Below are positions 1 through 8,265 of a stretch of DNA of 34,473 nt, one piece after another (within the stretch, counting starts at the first letter, position 1; each line of letters begins with the position of its first letter). Both the position numbers and the translations under genes were made by a program. The notes under the pieces were generated by a model. It was not told the origin of the DNA. It worked only from the letters and a program-made list of their open reading frames with translations, and searched no databases. The DNA comes from JALHST01 sp038316335 (lineage in GTDB: Bacteria; Bacteroidota; Bacteroidia; Flavobacteriales; Flavobacteriaceae): the NCBI GenBank assembly GCA_038316335.1, contig JBBQAM010000043.1, positions 1-34,473 on the forward strand, in the 5' to 3' direction.

Positions 1-1079
1 GATATATAAATACTACTTCCTTTCCAAGAAGGACCCTCCGCCTTTGCCATCATCATTACCCAACAATTCAAATAGGTGTTCCAGCTTACCGACGGCCCCC
101 AAAAATACTTGGCTGAAGGGGAGGAGGCCGGTCCCCCACCTTCTGAAATCGGAATCTGAATAGTCTTGATCGGGGTTCCAATACCGTCTGATTCGACATC
201 AAAGGCCTTCCCACCCCATCTTTTGACCTTGCCGACAGGGTCATCGATTTCGGTTAAAGGAATCCGTGCCATACTTATACATTGTCCGCTCCATTCATAA
301 TCGGGGTCATAGGATGTCGCATCGTAAGCACCAGGGTACCCATATTCCCCATAGAATATATATAAATAATCGCCATTGACAACAGCAGAAGGATCACCGA
401 CCCCGCCAGCGAAATTGATTCCCGTATTGTGTGGCTTAAGTATAAGCCGGGGCATCAGGTCTTCCAGAACAATACCTTTATTTTCCCAACTTGACCCGCC
501 ATCGACCGACTTCATGATACCGATTCGGCACACCGCGGTCTTTGTGTCCGGACCGAGAAGCCCCTGTGGCCAATTCACTTCCAAATACCCTTTTCCCGTT
601 ACGGAATCGTAGGGTAAGGTAGAAGGGTAATTTTCATTGTGGTACAAGGCATAAAGGGTATTCTCACTTTTATCTTTATGATCCTTATAGACCGTCTCGA
701 ACCAGACGGCTCCGTGCAGGCCGTCTTCACCCGGAGGCACATTTTTGGGCATAGTAGGTTCGGTAAACTCCTCGGGGCTTCGCCCGAATGCTTCATCTAC
801 AGAGGTGCCACTGGCATATTTAAGTTCATGGGCCTCGCCCCATAAAGGGTCTTCGCCATATTTGCCGGGGAAAATCCTGAAGGTATCCTTTACCCATACC
901 GTAGCCATGTTGCAATCTACAAATGAATTAAAGACAAATTTTTCGGATGGGATCAGCTTTGCTATTGGCGTGTCCGTTGAGCTTTGCGATTTATCCGCTT
1001 GCGATGTTCTTTTACAAGCATCAACCCCAATAAACAAAAAGAGCGTAAGGAAGAAACGGATTGCGATTTTGATCTTCAT
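1..1079 (-). CDS. Putative beta-propeller (glycosidase/sialidase-like) lipoprotein, 3' end cut by window
   Basis: An open minus-strand frame starts at ATG 1079 and runs without a stop to base 1, giving about 359 residues; the C-terminus lies outside the window. The N-terminus is a signal peptide ending in a lipobox-like VDAC with Cys at about residue 22, then a polar stretch, so a lipidated envelope protein is likely. The middle has DPSAVVNGDYLYIFYGEYG (about residues 237-255), the style of blade motif seen in five-bladed propeller glycosidase-like and DUF4185-like proteins, and there is a second Trp-rich blade (KYFWGPSVSWNTYLNCW). It starts 28 bases after the dehydratase stop, so it is probably the last visible gene of the utilisation operon. 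A role in trimming the imported glycan is inferred; the exact family is uncertain. Confidence 0.8.
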   Translation of the reverse strand, partial: MKIKIAIRFFLTLFLFIGVDACKRTSQADKSQSSTDTPIAKLIPSEKFVFNSFVDCNMATVWVKDTFRIFPGKYGEDPLWGEAHELKYASGTSVDEAFGRSPEEFTEPTMPKNVPPGEDGLHGAVWFETVYKDHKDKSENTLYALYHNENYPSTLPYDSVTGKGYLEVNWPQGLLGPDTKTAVCRIGIMKSVDGGSSWENKGIVLEDLMPRLILKPHNTGINFAGGVGDPSAVVNGDYLYIFYGEYGYPGAYDATSYDPDYEWSGQCISMARIPLTEIDDPVGKVKRWGGKAFDVESDGIGTPIKTIQIPISEGGGPASSPSAKYFWGPSVSWNTYLNCWVMMMAKAEGPSWKGSSIYI

Positions 1080-1107
1080 GATTGAATCTAATTGAGGGTT
1101 AGAATTT

Positions 1108-2283
1108 TCAAAATTCGGGGGTATAATAAATTTGCTTGCCATTTACTTTGATTTCGACATCCACCAAATATTTTTTGAGGGCTGAAGTATTCACGGAAAT
1201 TCCCAAGCCCACTTCTTCAGGAGCTTGTATGAGCCCATTTCTGTCAGGGAGAATTTTGGTTCGGCTAATTTCCTCTGCCAAAGAACTCAGTTCTATTGGG
1301 TATTCACTTATGATGTCTTTTTTAATACCAGCATATGCCTGTAACGAGGCACTTAATGCCAAGTGCGAAGTGAAAGTATGATTAACATACGTTATTTTTG
1401 AACGCTTTGCTAAATCGGCAACTTCCTTGGCAATCGTTATTCCGCCGATTCTACCAGCATCTATTTGTATAAACTTAAGTCCTGCATGTTTGATCATCGA
1501 TTGCGCCTGAACAAAGTTATTACAGCCTTCTCCACCTGCCAATGGAACGTGGGGTGCAGCTTCAGAAAGTTTTTTGTAAGCTTCCAATGCGCCATTGATA
1601 AAAGGCTCCTCCAACCAATATGCATTGATTTTGTTCAATGAGGCCAATCTTTTTTTTGCGGTTTTTATATCAACGCCCCAGGCTGTACCGACATCGATCA
1701 TTAAATAGGTATTCTCTCTCAGGCCTTCGCGAGCGGCCACAAGATGGGCGACATCATTTTTAATACCGCTTTTTCCAAAAGGTCCCCATCCGAATTTTAC
1801 GGCTTTATATCCCTTTTTGTAGGCTTTCTTCGCTTTTTCAAATGTTTCTTCAGGGGTATCCCCAAATAATTGTGAAGCATAAGGCAATTTAGGATACGCT
1901 TTTTTATAACCTAAAAGATTATAGACCGGCTCGTTCAATATTTTTCCTAAAATATCCCAAAGTGCAATGTCTATACCAGAAAGAGTATGGTCTGCCTGTA
2001 AAAGATCTAAAGAGTTTTCATGCACCCGATTGGAAATTCGTTTGATGTCTTTGACACCGTTGATCGTCATTCCTTCTAGAGATTGCTTTAACGGTTTGCA
2101 GGCACTATGGGACATTGGGCAAACATAACTGGCAATGCTCGTCAAAGGTGATGCCTCGCACTCGCCCCATCCTTCAAATTGGCCTGCCCTTATTCTTACC
2201 AAAAGGGCATCTTGGCTTCCGTCTCCAATATCTAGAACTTCTGGCATGCTCAAATAAAAGAAATCCACGGAATCAATTTTCAT
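1108..2283 (-). CDS. Mandelate racemase/muconate lactonizing enzyme family (enolase superfamily) sugar-acid dehydratase or cycloisomerase
   Basis: The 391-residue protein has the usual enolase-superfamily layout: a capping domain (1-120), a (beta/alpha)7-beta barrel (130-350) and a C-terminal return to the cap. Likely Mg2+ ligands are D197 (MIDVG), E225/E226 (WLEEPF) and E252 (GGEG). D275 (IQIDAGRIGG) and H302 (VNHTF) match the Asp-His general-base dyad of mandelate racemase, and E327 (SEYP) is where its next carboxylate sits. The second-strand base motif is K163-F-G, so the second Lys of the classical KxK pair is absent. Family members dehydrate or cycloisomerise aldonic and aldaric acids. 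It lies between an SDR and a lipoprotein in the sugar operon, which suggests dehydration of an aldonate to a 2-keto-3-deoxy acid. The substrate cannot be read from the sequence. Confidence 0.9.
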   Translation of the reverse strand: MKIDSVDFFYLSMPEVLDIGDGSQDALLVRIRAGQFEGWGECEASPLTSIASYVCPMSHSACKPLKQSLEGMTINGVKDIKRISNRVHENSLDLLQADHTLSGIDIALWDILGKILNEPVYNLLGYKKAYPKLPYASQLFGDTPEETFEKAKKAYKKGYKAVKFGWGPFGKSGIKNDVAHLVAAREGLRENTYLMIDVGTAWGVDIKTAKKRLASLNKINAYWLEEPFINGALEAYKKLSEAAPHVPLAGGEGCNNFVQAQSMIKHAGLKFIQIDAGRIGGITIAKEVADLAKRSKITYVNHTFTSHLALSASLQAYAGIKKDIISEYPIELSSLAEEISRTKILPDRNGLIQAPEEVGLGISVNTSALKKYLVDVEIKVNGKQIYYTPEF

Positions 2284-2295
2284 ACGTTCAACATT

Positions 2296-3048
2296 TTAAA
2301 AAGTTATCGAAAGTCCCCCGTCCACGGTAATTACCTGACCTGTGATATAGGTTGCGTCCTTCCCGGCAAGAAATAAGGCCACACCAGCTACTTCTTGGGC
2401 CTCAGCCGCCCTTCGCAAAGGCAGCCGATTGGAGTTGACATAATTTTCCTTGAACCATTGGCTCTCCAATTCATTCTCGCCATCTACAATTGACATTGCC
2501 GTATTTACGAAACCCGGGGCTATGGCGTTGACCAAGATACCCTTATCGGCCAGCTCAAGGGCCATAGATCGGCAATACTGGTCAATAGCAGCCTTGGCTA
2601 CTGCGTAACTACTGGCGTATTTTTCAGCTCTGGTGCCATGGATGGAAGTAATATGAACGATTCTTCCACCGTCTTTCATGAACTTAACCGCCAATTGTGA
2701 AATCAAGAAGCAACCATTCAGCATAATGTCCAATACGATACGCCATTTTTGGATGTCCATTCCAACGGCATCCGTTTTCTTGAATATGCCAGCACAATTT
2801 ACCAACACATCCAGTTCGCCCCAGTTTTTTTGTATGATTCTTTCTCCCTCGAGGAACGTCTTTTTTTCTGCATAACTTCCTTCCACCAAGAGATGATTTC
2901 CCTTAGAAAGCTCGGCCATCACCAACACTAGTTTTTCTGACTGTATGTCATTTAAGCATACATCATATCCTTCTTTGGAAAAGCGTATAGCTGTGGCCCT
3001 TCCGATTCCGGATGCAGCACCTGTGATCAACACTTTTTTTCTTTCCAT
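2296..3048 (-). CDS. SDR family NAD(P)-dependent oxidoreductase
   Basis: A classical short-chain dehydrogenase of 250 residues. It has TGAASGIG (9-16) for dinucleotide binding, NCAG (84-87), Ser135, and the YxxxK catalytic pair Y148/K152. The C-terminus VDGGLSITF is typical of cytosolic SDRs. The acidic residue N-D34 after the second strand suggests NAD(H) preference, although this is an inference. It starts eight bases after the mutarotase stop, with 12 bases between its own stop and the dehydratase start, so co-translation is likely. In known non-phosphorylative pathways (for example L-fucose oxidation in Xanthomonas and Burkholderia), SDRs oxidise either the free sugar or the 2-keto-3-deoxy acid. 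Which step this one takes is unknown. Confidence 0.92.
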   Translation of the reverse strand: MERKKVLITGAASGIGRATAIRFSKEGYDVCLNDIQSEKLVLVMAELSKGNHLLVEGSYAEKKTFLEGERIIQKNWGELDVLVNCAGIFKKTDAVGMDIQKWRIVLDIMLNGCFLISQLAVKFMKDGGRIVHITSIHGTRAEKYASSYAVAKAAIDQYCRSMALELADKGILVNAIAPGFVNTAMSIVDGENELESQWFKENYVNSNRLPLRRAAEAQEVAGVALFLAGKDATYITGQVITVDGGLSITF

Positions 3049-3056
3049 TTATCCTC

Positions 3057-3965
3057 TTACTTTAAATTTTCTCCGGCATAAATTAGAACCTGGGTATTCA
3101 ATTCCTCATCGGGTTTCAAGGTCAGGCATTGGCTTTTTTCTTTTGCATCGGTGATGCTGATCGGCATATTGGTGCAAGGTTCGATAATAGCCACATAATG
3201 GTTTAAAAATCCGCCATAGGAGGCGAAATACCATTGAAACGGGAACACTTTTTTGTCATATAAGTAGCTGAAAAGATGCTTGCCCTTGCCAGTGATTAGA
3301 CCCATTTCTGGACAAGCGATGTCATGGAGATAAAAAAAATCCATACTGTTATTCTTATTTGGCGCTATTGATGCATCAATATTTTCGATTACAGGCCAAT
3401 GAAATTCATTTTGATCCATAAATCGTGAATAATCCAAATCGACCACTTTTGCCCTTTTTGCATCCGTCAACAACCTATCACCTTGCTCAATGTCCAGGGC
3501 TGCATGCAATTTCCATAGAATATCCCTTGTTTGCCCCGAAGTATTTCTTATTTTATAATTCATACAGATTATTGGCCTATTGGCATCTAGGGAGACCTCT
3601 TTTTGATAATAAAGTCCGCATAGCTTTAAATTTCCCGATAATGATACGGTATTGTTTTCAGTTTTATATTTTAAAGAAGTAGTCCATAGTTCACCATGGT
3701 CGGGGTAGTCAATACCATGTACGTTTTCTGGAATGTCGTTCGGGATCAGTTCATCAATACCTCCCCAAAAATTGGAATCATAATCGTCGCCGGGATGATT
3801 TTGAACCAATGTTAAATTTTTGTTGCTCCATAGAAATTCGGTATTTAACGGCTTATTAAAGACACTGATTATTTTACCGCCCAATTTTGGGGCTATTTTG
3901 ATTTTTAAGTGTTCATTTTCCAAGGTCAGTATTTCGATTCCGTTTATTTTTTTCTTTGAAAACAT
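3057..3965 (-). CDS. Aldose 1-epimerase-like (galactose mutarotase-like) protein
   Basis: A 302-residue cytosolic protein with the beta-sandwich pattern of the galactose-mutarotase-like superfamily. The N-terminal LGGKIISVFN (28-37) is the usual first strand after the start; PDHGELW (88-94) and LHAALDIEQGDRL (153-165) carry candidate His residues H90 and H154. AIIEPCTNMP (259-268) presents E262, where mutarotases hold their catalytic base. No signal peptide is seen, so it acts after uptake. It lies between the sugar permease (36 bases) and an SDR (eight bases), the expected place for an enzyme that supplies the right anomer to a sugar dehydrogenase. It could belong to a divergent mutarotase subfamily with another role. 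Confidence 0.8.
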   Translation of the reverse strand: MFSKKKINGIEILTLENEHLKIKIAPKLGGKIISVFNKPLNTEFLWSNKNLTLVQNHPGDDYDSNFWGGIDELIPNDIPENVHGIDYPDHGELWTTSLKYKTENNTVSLSGNLKLCGLYYQKEVSLDANRPIICMNYKIRNTSGQTRDILWKLHAALDIEQGDRLLTDAKRAKVVDLDYSRFMDQNEFHWPVIENIDASIAPNKNNSMDFFYLHDIACPEMGLITGKGKHLFSYLYDKKVFPFQWYFASYGGFLNHYVAIIEPCTNMPISITDAKEKSQCLTLKPDEELNTQVLIYAGENLK

Positions 3966-4001
3966 GACTATGTCGGTTAACAGGTTCCAAGTGGGTTTGC
4001 C

Positions 4002-5204
4002 CTAAACTAAGTTAATTGGTTTTTTAATTTTGGACCTATTGTGACAATAGATACCGTAAACCACAATTAAGAGGCAACAAAAACAAGGAATCAGATAAGA
4101 TATCTGAACTCCTTTTGAATCTGCCAATACCCCCTGTAATGGAGGAAATATAGCACCACCAAAAATGGCCATGTTGATCAAGGCAGAACCTTTTTCGGTA
4201 AATGAGCCGGCGCCTTCTATGCCTAAACTAAAAATAGTGGGAAACAATACGGAAATAAGCGCCCCTATGCCTATCAAGAAATATGGATTTAATTCGGAAA
4301 CTGAAAGTGAAATCAAGAGATAAAGGATAATCATGCCAGTACCAAAAACAGCAATCAATTTACCCGGCGATACATATTGCAGGAGAAAGATACCCGCAAT
4401 GCAAAAAAGGGTGGACGCTATGTAATAATACGTCAGAAACCGGGATGCTTTTTCTATTGAAAATCCGGTAATTCCGCTATCGCGGAGGTAATTGATAAAA
4501 AATCCAGCGGTACCAACTTCGGCACCCATATAAAAGAACATGACGATTGCACCAAAAATCAATTGTGGATATTTTTTTGAGGTCCTAAAAATTGCTACCA
4601 GGGAAAAGCCTTTCAGTTCGTCCGGTCTCAAGGATGGTAGGGATGAGAACAGAATAAAAATGGAAAATAGAAAGGTTCCAACTCCTAGAACAAGGTAAGG
4701 GAGATGAAAAGATATAGAGTCACCGCTACCGTAAATTAAACCCGTTCCAATTATCGGGGTCATCAAATAGCCGACCCTACTAAAGAGCTGTACGATATTT
4801 ACCCTGACGTGTGCTCCGGAAGGATCGCCCAATAGGGCCGCCAAAGGATTGGCCGCCACATTGACCATAGCGACCCCGATGGAAACAATGAAAATTGAGC
4901 TTAGCGCTAAAGCATAGGATGAAAAATAGAATGCCGGGAGCATTGCCGCGCCTCCTAGACCTGTAATAAAAAGTGCCGTCGCAACGCTGTTCTTGTACCC
5001 GAACCGTGAAATATAGTAGGCGATCGGAATAGGAAATATAAGGTATACCAAAAAGAACGATTGTTGTATATAGGTCGCCTGTGTGTAAGTAAGGTTGAAA
5101 AAATCTTTAAGGGATGGTTGCAATACATCGTTCATACAAATTATGGAACCTGTGAAGAGAAACACACAGGCTACAAGCAGTAAAGGCTTCCATTGATGGT
5201 TCAT
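4002..5204 (-). CDS. MFS sugar permease, FHS (FucP-like fucose/glucose/galactose:H+ symporter) family
   Basis: A 400-residue protein with about twelve hydrophobic segments. Its first third aligns by eye with E. coli FucP: N25-D26 in CMNDVLQPSL matches the N-D46 motif, IPIAYYISRFGYK matches the loop 2-3 region, and VNVAANPLAALLGD matches the ETAANPF motif of helix 4. The FucP proton-relay Glu135 is replaced here by N115, while the D46 equivalent (D26) is kept. It is in the inner membrane and probably imports the monosaccharide released by the periplasmic glycosidase. Its start lies nine bases after the preceding SDR stop. Substrate is not predictable beyond a neutral hexose, deoxyhexose or pentose. 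Confidence 0.9.
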   Translation of the reverse strand: MNHQWKPLLLVACVFLFTGSIICMNDVLQPSLKDFFNLTYTQATYIQQSFFLVYLIFPIPIAYYISRFGYKNSVATALFITGLGGAAMLPAFYFSSYALALSSIFIVSIGVAMVNVAANPLAALLGDPSGAHVRVNIVQLFSRVGYLMTPIIGTGLIYGSGDSISFHLPYLVLGVGTFLFSIFILFSSLPSLRPDELKGFSLVAIFRTSKKYPQLIFGAIVMFFYMGAEVGTAGFFINYLRDSGITGFSIEKASRFLTYYYIASTLFCIAGIFLLQYVSPGKLIAVFGTGMIILYLLISLSVSELNPYFLIGIGALISVLFPTIFSLGIEGAGSFTEKGSALINMAIFGGAIFPPLQGVLADSKGVQISYLIPCFCCLLIVVYGIYCHNRSKIKKPINLV

Positions 5205-5213
5205 GTCCTTTTT

Positions 5214-5975
5214 TTAATAGGTTGCCCTGCCTCCGGAAATATCATATATAAATCCCGTGGAAAAGCTATTTTCTTCCGAGACAATAAAACAGGCCATGGC
5301 CGCTACTTCTTCGATAGTTCCCAAACGCTGCATAGGTATCTTTGCTGTCATGTAGGCCAATTGTTCAGGCGATGTGCTGCTGTTCATTGGGGTTTTGATA
5401 ACGGCTGGGGCCAGCCCATTAACCGTGATGCCAGTAGTAGCATATTCTTTGGCAACCCCTTTTACCAAACCTATAACCCCTGCCTTGGTGGCAGAATATC
5501 CTACCATTCCGGGATTGCCTTCTTTTCCGGCTATCGAGGCGACTAGGAGGATTCTACCTTTACCCGTCTTTTGCATTGCCCGTAGTGTGTACTTGGTAAC
5601 CAGAAATGTACCTTTAAGATTCACTTTGTAAACCATATCGAAGTCGGAGTCTACGTATTCTGTAATTTTTGTATTTGTTGGGCCCACTATACCTGCGGAA
5701 TGAATAAGAATATCAATTTGTTTCCATCTTTTTTCAACCTTAAGAATTGCTTGAGAAACATGAGGTGGGCTACTGATGTCCAATTTATAACCGTGAACTT
5801 TTATACCGCTCTTTTCAAAATCGGCGATCGTGCTTTTCAAAAGAGCTTGGTTTCTATCGAACAGGATCACGAAGGCGCCTTCCAACCCCATCCTGTAGGC
5901 AATTCCTTTGCCAATACCATCGGCACCGCCCGTGATAATGGCAACTTTATCCTTAAAACGTTCGTGAATAGTCAT
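5214..5975 (-). CDS. SDR family oxidoreductase, probable sugar or sugar-acid dehydrogenase
   Basis: A classical SDR of 253 residues with TGGADGIG (15-22), HSAG (92-95), N119, Ser147 and the Y160/K164 catalytic pair. The acidic D40 at the end of the second strand suggests NAD+ use. The C-terminus DISGGRATY is frequent among SDRs in sugar-catabolic loci and differs from the end of the second SDR in this operon. The two are clearly different paralogues (one GLSITF, one GGRATY), so they probably do two separate oxidation steps. It is the first cytosolic enzyme gene after the GH97 gene, with a 100-base gap and no convincing terminator. Confidence 0.92.
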   Translation of the reverse strand: MTIHERFKDKVAIITGGADGIGKGIAYRMGLEGAFVILFDRNQALLKSTIADFEKSGIKVHGYKLDISSPPHVSQAILKVEKRWKQIDILIHSAGIVGPTNTKITEYVDSDFDMVYKVNLKGTFLVTKYTLRAMQKTGKGRILLVASIAGKEGNPGMVGYSATKAGVIGLVKGVAKEYATTGITVNGLAPAVIKTPMNSSTSPEQLAYMTAKIPMQRLGTIEEVAAMACFIVSEENSFSTGFIYDISGGRATY

Positions 5976-6075
5976 GGAATAATTCTATTTTTTTTTAGGC
6001 GGTATTATTTCAAAAATAATGAATGATGTTTGCTCCTAAGGTTTTTCTAACGATTTTCTGATGAGTTAAAGGAAA

Positions 6076-8076
6076 TTATTGCTTTTCCAATCGTATCAAA
6101 AATCCTCCACCCGGGGCAAGATGTATTTTTAGTTCGTCTTTCTTATTGATCGGAAGATCTTTTTCGAAAAGGTAGTCAGCAGCGTATCGATCGGCGTTCA
6201 AACCGTCTTTACAAATCGTGGCCACGTAATCGCCCTCGTTCAAGAAATCGAAGTTTACCGAGAGGTCTCTTTCGCTCCAATCCCCCATTGCGGCAACAAA
6301 CCAGTCATTGCCCTTTTTTCTGGCACTTATGATATATTCGCCCACTTTGGCATCGAGAATCACAGTTTCATCCCAAGTTGTTGGTAGGTTACCCAGAAAC
6401 TCCATATACTCCGGTTCGCGCCAACCTTCGGAGGGATTGCCAGAAAATATCTGCATGGGACTATCGTATACCACGAACATCGACAATTGATGACAACGGG
6501 TCCCGGGGCTCGTTACTAGTCCTACGACTGGTCTTGTACCGTTTTTGGTGGCATTGTTCAGAAGGCCTGGTTCATAATCGAATCCGCCGGCCAGCATTCT
6601 GGTAAATGCCAGGGTAACATCGTGCCCCGGAGTTACTCTGTCACTCCACATATTGTATTCCGAACCAAGTACGCCCTCCCTTCCCACAGCGTTTGGATAC
6701 GTTCGGTTGAACCCTTTTGGTGGAAATGCGCCATGGTACATGATCATTATTTTATGGTCTGCACATGCCTGCGCAATTCGATGATAAAAATTCACGGCTT
6801 TCTGATCATCACGGTCTATGAAATCGGTCATAATAAAGTCGATTCCCCATTTATTGAACTGTTCAAGTGCAGGTTCCAACTGTTTGTCCAAGGTCATGGC
6901 CAGCGTCCACATACAGATTTTTATCCCTTTTTCTTTCGCATATGCAACCAAGGTATCCATATTTATATCGGGATTTACCTTGAATAGGTCATTGTTATCG
7001 CTCCATCCGGCATCCATCATAATCCGGTCAAAGCCGAATCGCTTGGCAAAATCAATATAGTACTTGTAGGATTCGGTATTAAGACCAGCCTTGAAAGGAA
7101 CATTGAACAGATTGATATCTATAATCCATTCATCGGTCAAGTTACCCGGTTTGATCCAAGAGGTGTCAGTTATCTTGGATGGTTTCCCCAATCGATAAAC
7201 TATATCGTTGCTGGGCAGTTCTTTGTCTTCGTTGGCAATAATCAATATCCTCCATGGGAAACTTCTTGTACCCCTTGTTTTTGCAATGTAGTGTTCTCTA
7301 CTAGCAACCTTTACTTGGGAGTAAAGCTCGTTAGTTTCCACTTCTTCCTTCGGATATCCCGCAAACACCCCTTTGAATCTTGACGAGCTTGTGCCACCTA
7401 TAAACATACCGGGGTAGTCATAGAGATCCGACTCGGTGATACCTATTTTTGGCCCCGACAAGGGAACTACCAAAACTGGATTATACCCAATGATTCCGTC
7501 TGAAATGCTATCAAGGTTCCTGAGGGGATATTCCTCTTCAAAACTCGTATGGAAAATATCGGCATCTTGTTTCTTTTGTACCTGAGGAAAGTATGCGGAT
7601 GGGCCATCAGGAAAGTTGAATTCGGCCACTTCATTCACTACAGTTATCTCGTTTTTAAATCGGGTCGATATCCGGTAGGCGACACCATCATCGTATATCC
7701 TGAATTCTAAACGATAGGGTTGTTTGAAGTCAATGGACAAATTAGTGTAAACATCTGGAACGATTTTTCTCTTCTCAGGTATGGGAGCGATAATTTGTTC
7801 CTTTATATTCGTTATTGACGAAGTACGTATTAAATTATTTCGGGATAGCGAAAGACCATTTTCAAGTAAAAAATCAATTGACGAAGGTTCCAAAATTGCC
7901 TTTTTCTCAAACGTTATGCTGTATTTCACGGTGTCTTCCATCCAGACTTTCAGACATATCTTGCCCGAAGGAGAACATGCCAGCAGGGGGTCGGGCGTTG
8001 GAACTTGAGAGAATATCGGACTACCTAAAGCACTTAGAAGCAAAAGTTGAGCGCAAAATAATTTGAGAGGTATCAT
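6076..8076 (-). CDS. Glycoside hydrolase family 97, probable retaining alpha-galactosidase type
   Basis: The ATG at 8076 is preferred over an in-frame GTG at 8109, because it places a clean signal peptide (MIPLKLFCAQLLLLSALG...) at the N-terminus. Residue numbers here count from the GTG. The layout is GH97-like: beta-sandwich domain (about 45-310), barrel with DRIMMDAGW and ICMWTLAM (320-580), and a small C-terminal domain. E226 (ITESDLYDYPG) matches a usual calcium-site Glu. D429 (MTDFIDRDD) and E484 (LGSEYNMW) are 55 residues apart, the same spacing as nucleophile D415 and acid/base E470 of the retaining alpha-galactosidase BtGH97b. Inverting SusB-type enzymes have Gly in place of that Asp. 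A periplasmic exo-alpha-galactosidase acting after SusCD import is inferred. It begins 189 bases after the SusD stop. Confidence 0.93.
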   Translation of the reverse strand: MIPLKLFCAQLLLLSALGSPIFSQVPTPDPLLACSPSGKICLKVWMEDTVKYSITFEKKAILEPSSIDFLLENGLSLSRNNLIRTSSITNIKEQIIAPIPEKRKIVPDVYTNLSIDFKQPYRLEFRIYDDGVAYRISTRFKNEITVVNEVAEFNFPDGPSAYFPQVQKKQDADIFHTSFEEEYPLRNLDSISDGIIGYNPVLVVPLSGPKIGITESDLYDYPGMFIGGTSSSRFKGVFAGYPKEEVETNELYSQVKVASREHYIAKTRGTRSFPWRILIIANEDKELPSNDIVYRLGKPSKITDTSWIKPGNLTDEWIIDINLFNVPFKAGLNTESYKYYIDFAKRFGFDRIMMDAGWSDNNDLFKVNPDINMDTLVAYAKEKGIKICMWTLAMTLDKQLEPALEQFNKWGIDFIMTDFIDRDDQKAVNFYHRIAQACADHKIMIMYHGAFPPKGFNRTYPNAVGREGVLGSEYNMWSDRVTPGHDVTLAFTRMLAGGFDYEPGLLNNATKNGTRPVVGLVTSPGTRCHQLSMFVVYDSPMQIFSGNPSEGWREPEYMEFLGNLPTTWDETVILDAKVGEYIISARKKGNDWFVAAMGDWSERDLSVNFDFLNEGDYVATICKDGLNADRYAADYLFEKDLPINKKDELKIHLAPGGGFLIRLEKQ

Positions 8077-8265
8077 TTGTTTGATGGTTTTATGGTTAAT
8101 TTCAAGCACCTTAATTTTTTAATTGGACGATTGAAAAACCCTTCATTTTAAATCCGAAATAAATATAACGGGTCCCCTCAAAATTCCATATTTCAAACTG
8201 AAAAATGGGAAAATAAATTTAATAATTGTTGCTTCAACCTCTTAGCTAAATGAATTTATAAAGCA

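Noticed and set aside
376..1095. Several short plus-strand frames (376-612, 639-845, 745-1095)
   Set aside because: They lie opposite the long minus-strand lipoprotein frame, which has a signal peptide and family-like motifs; the plus frames look like antisense shadows.
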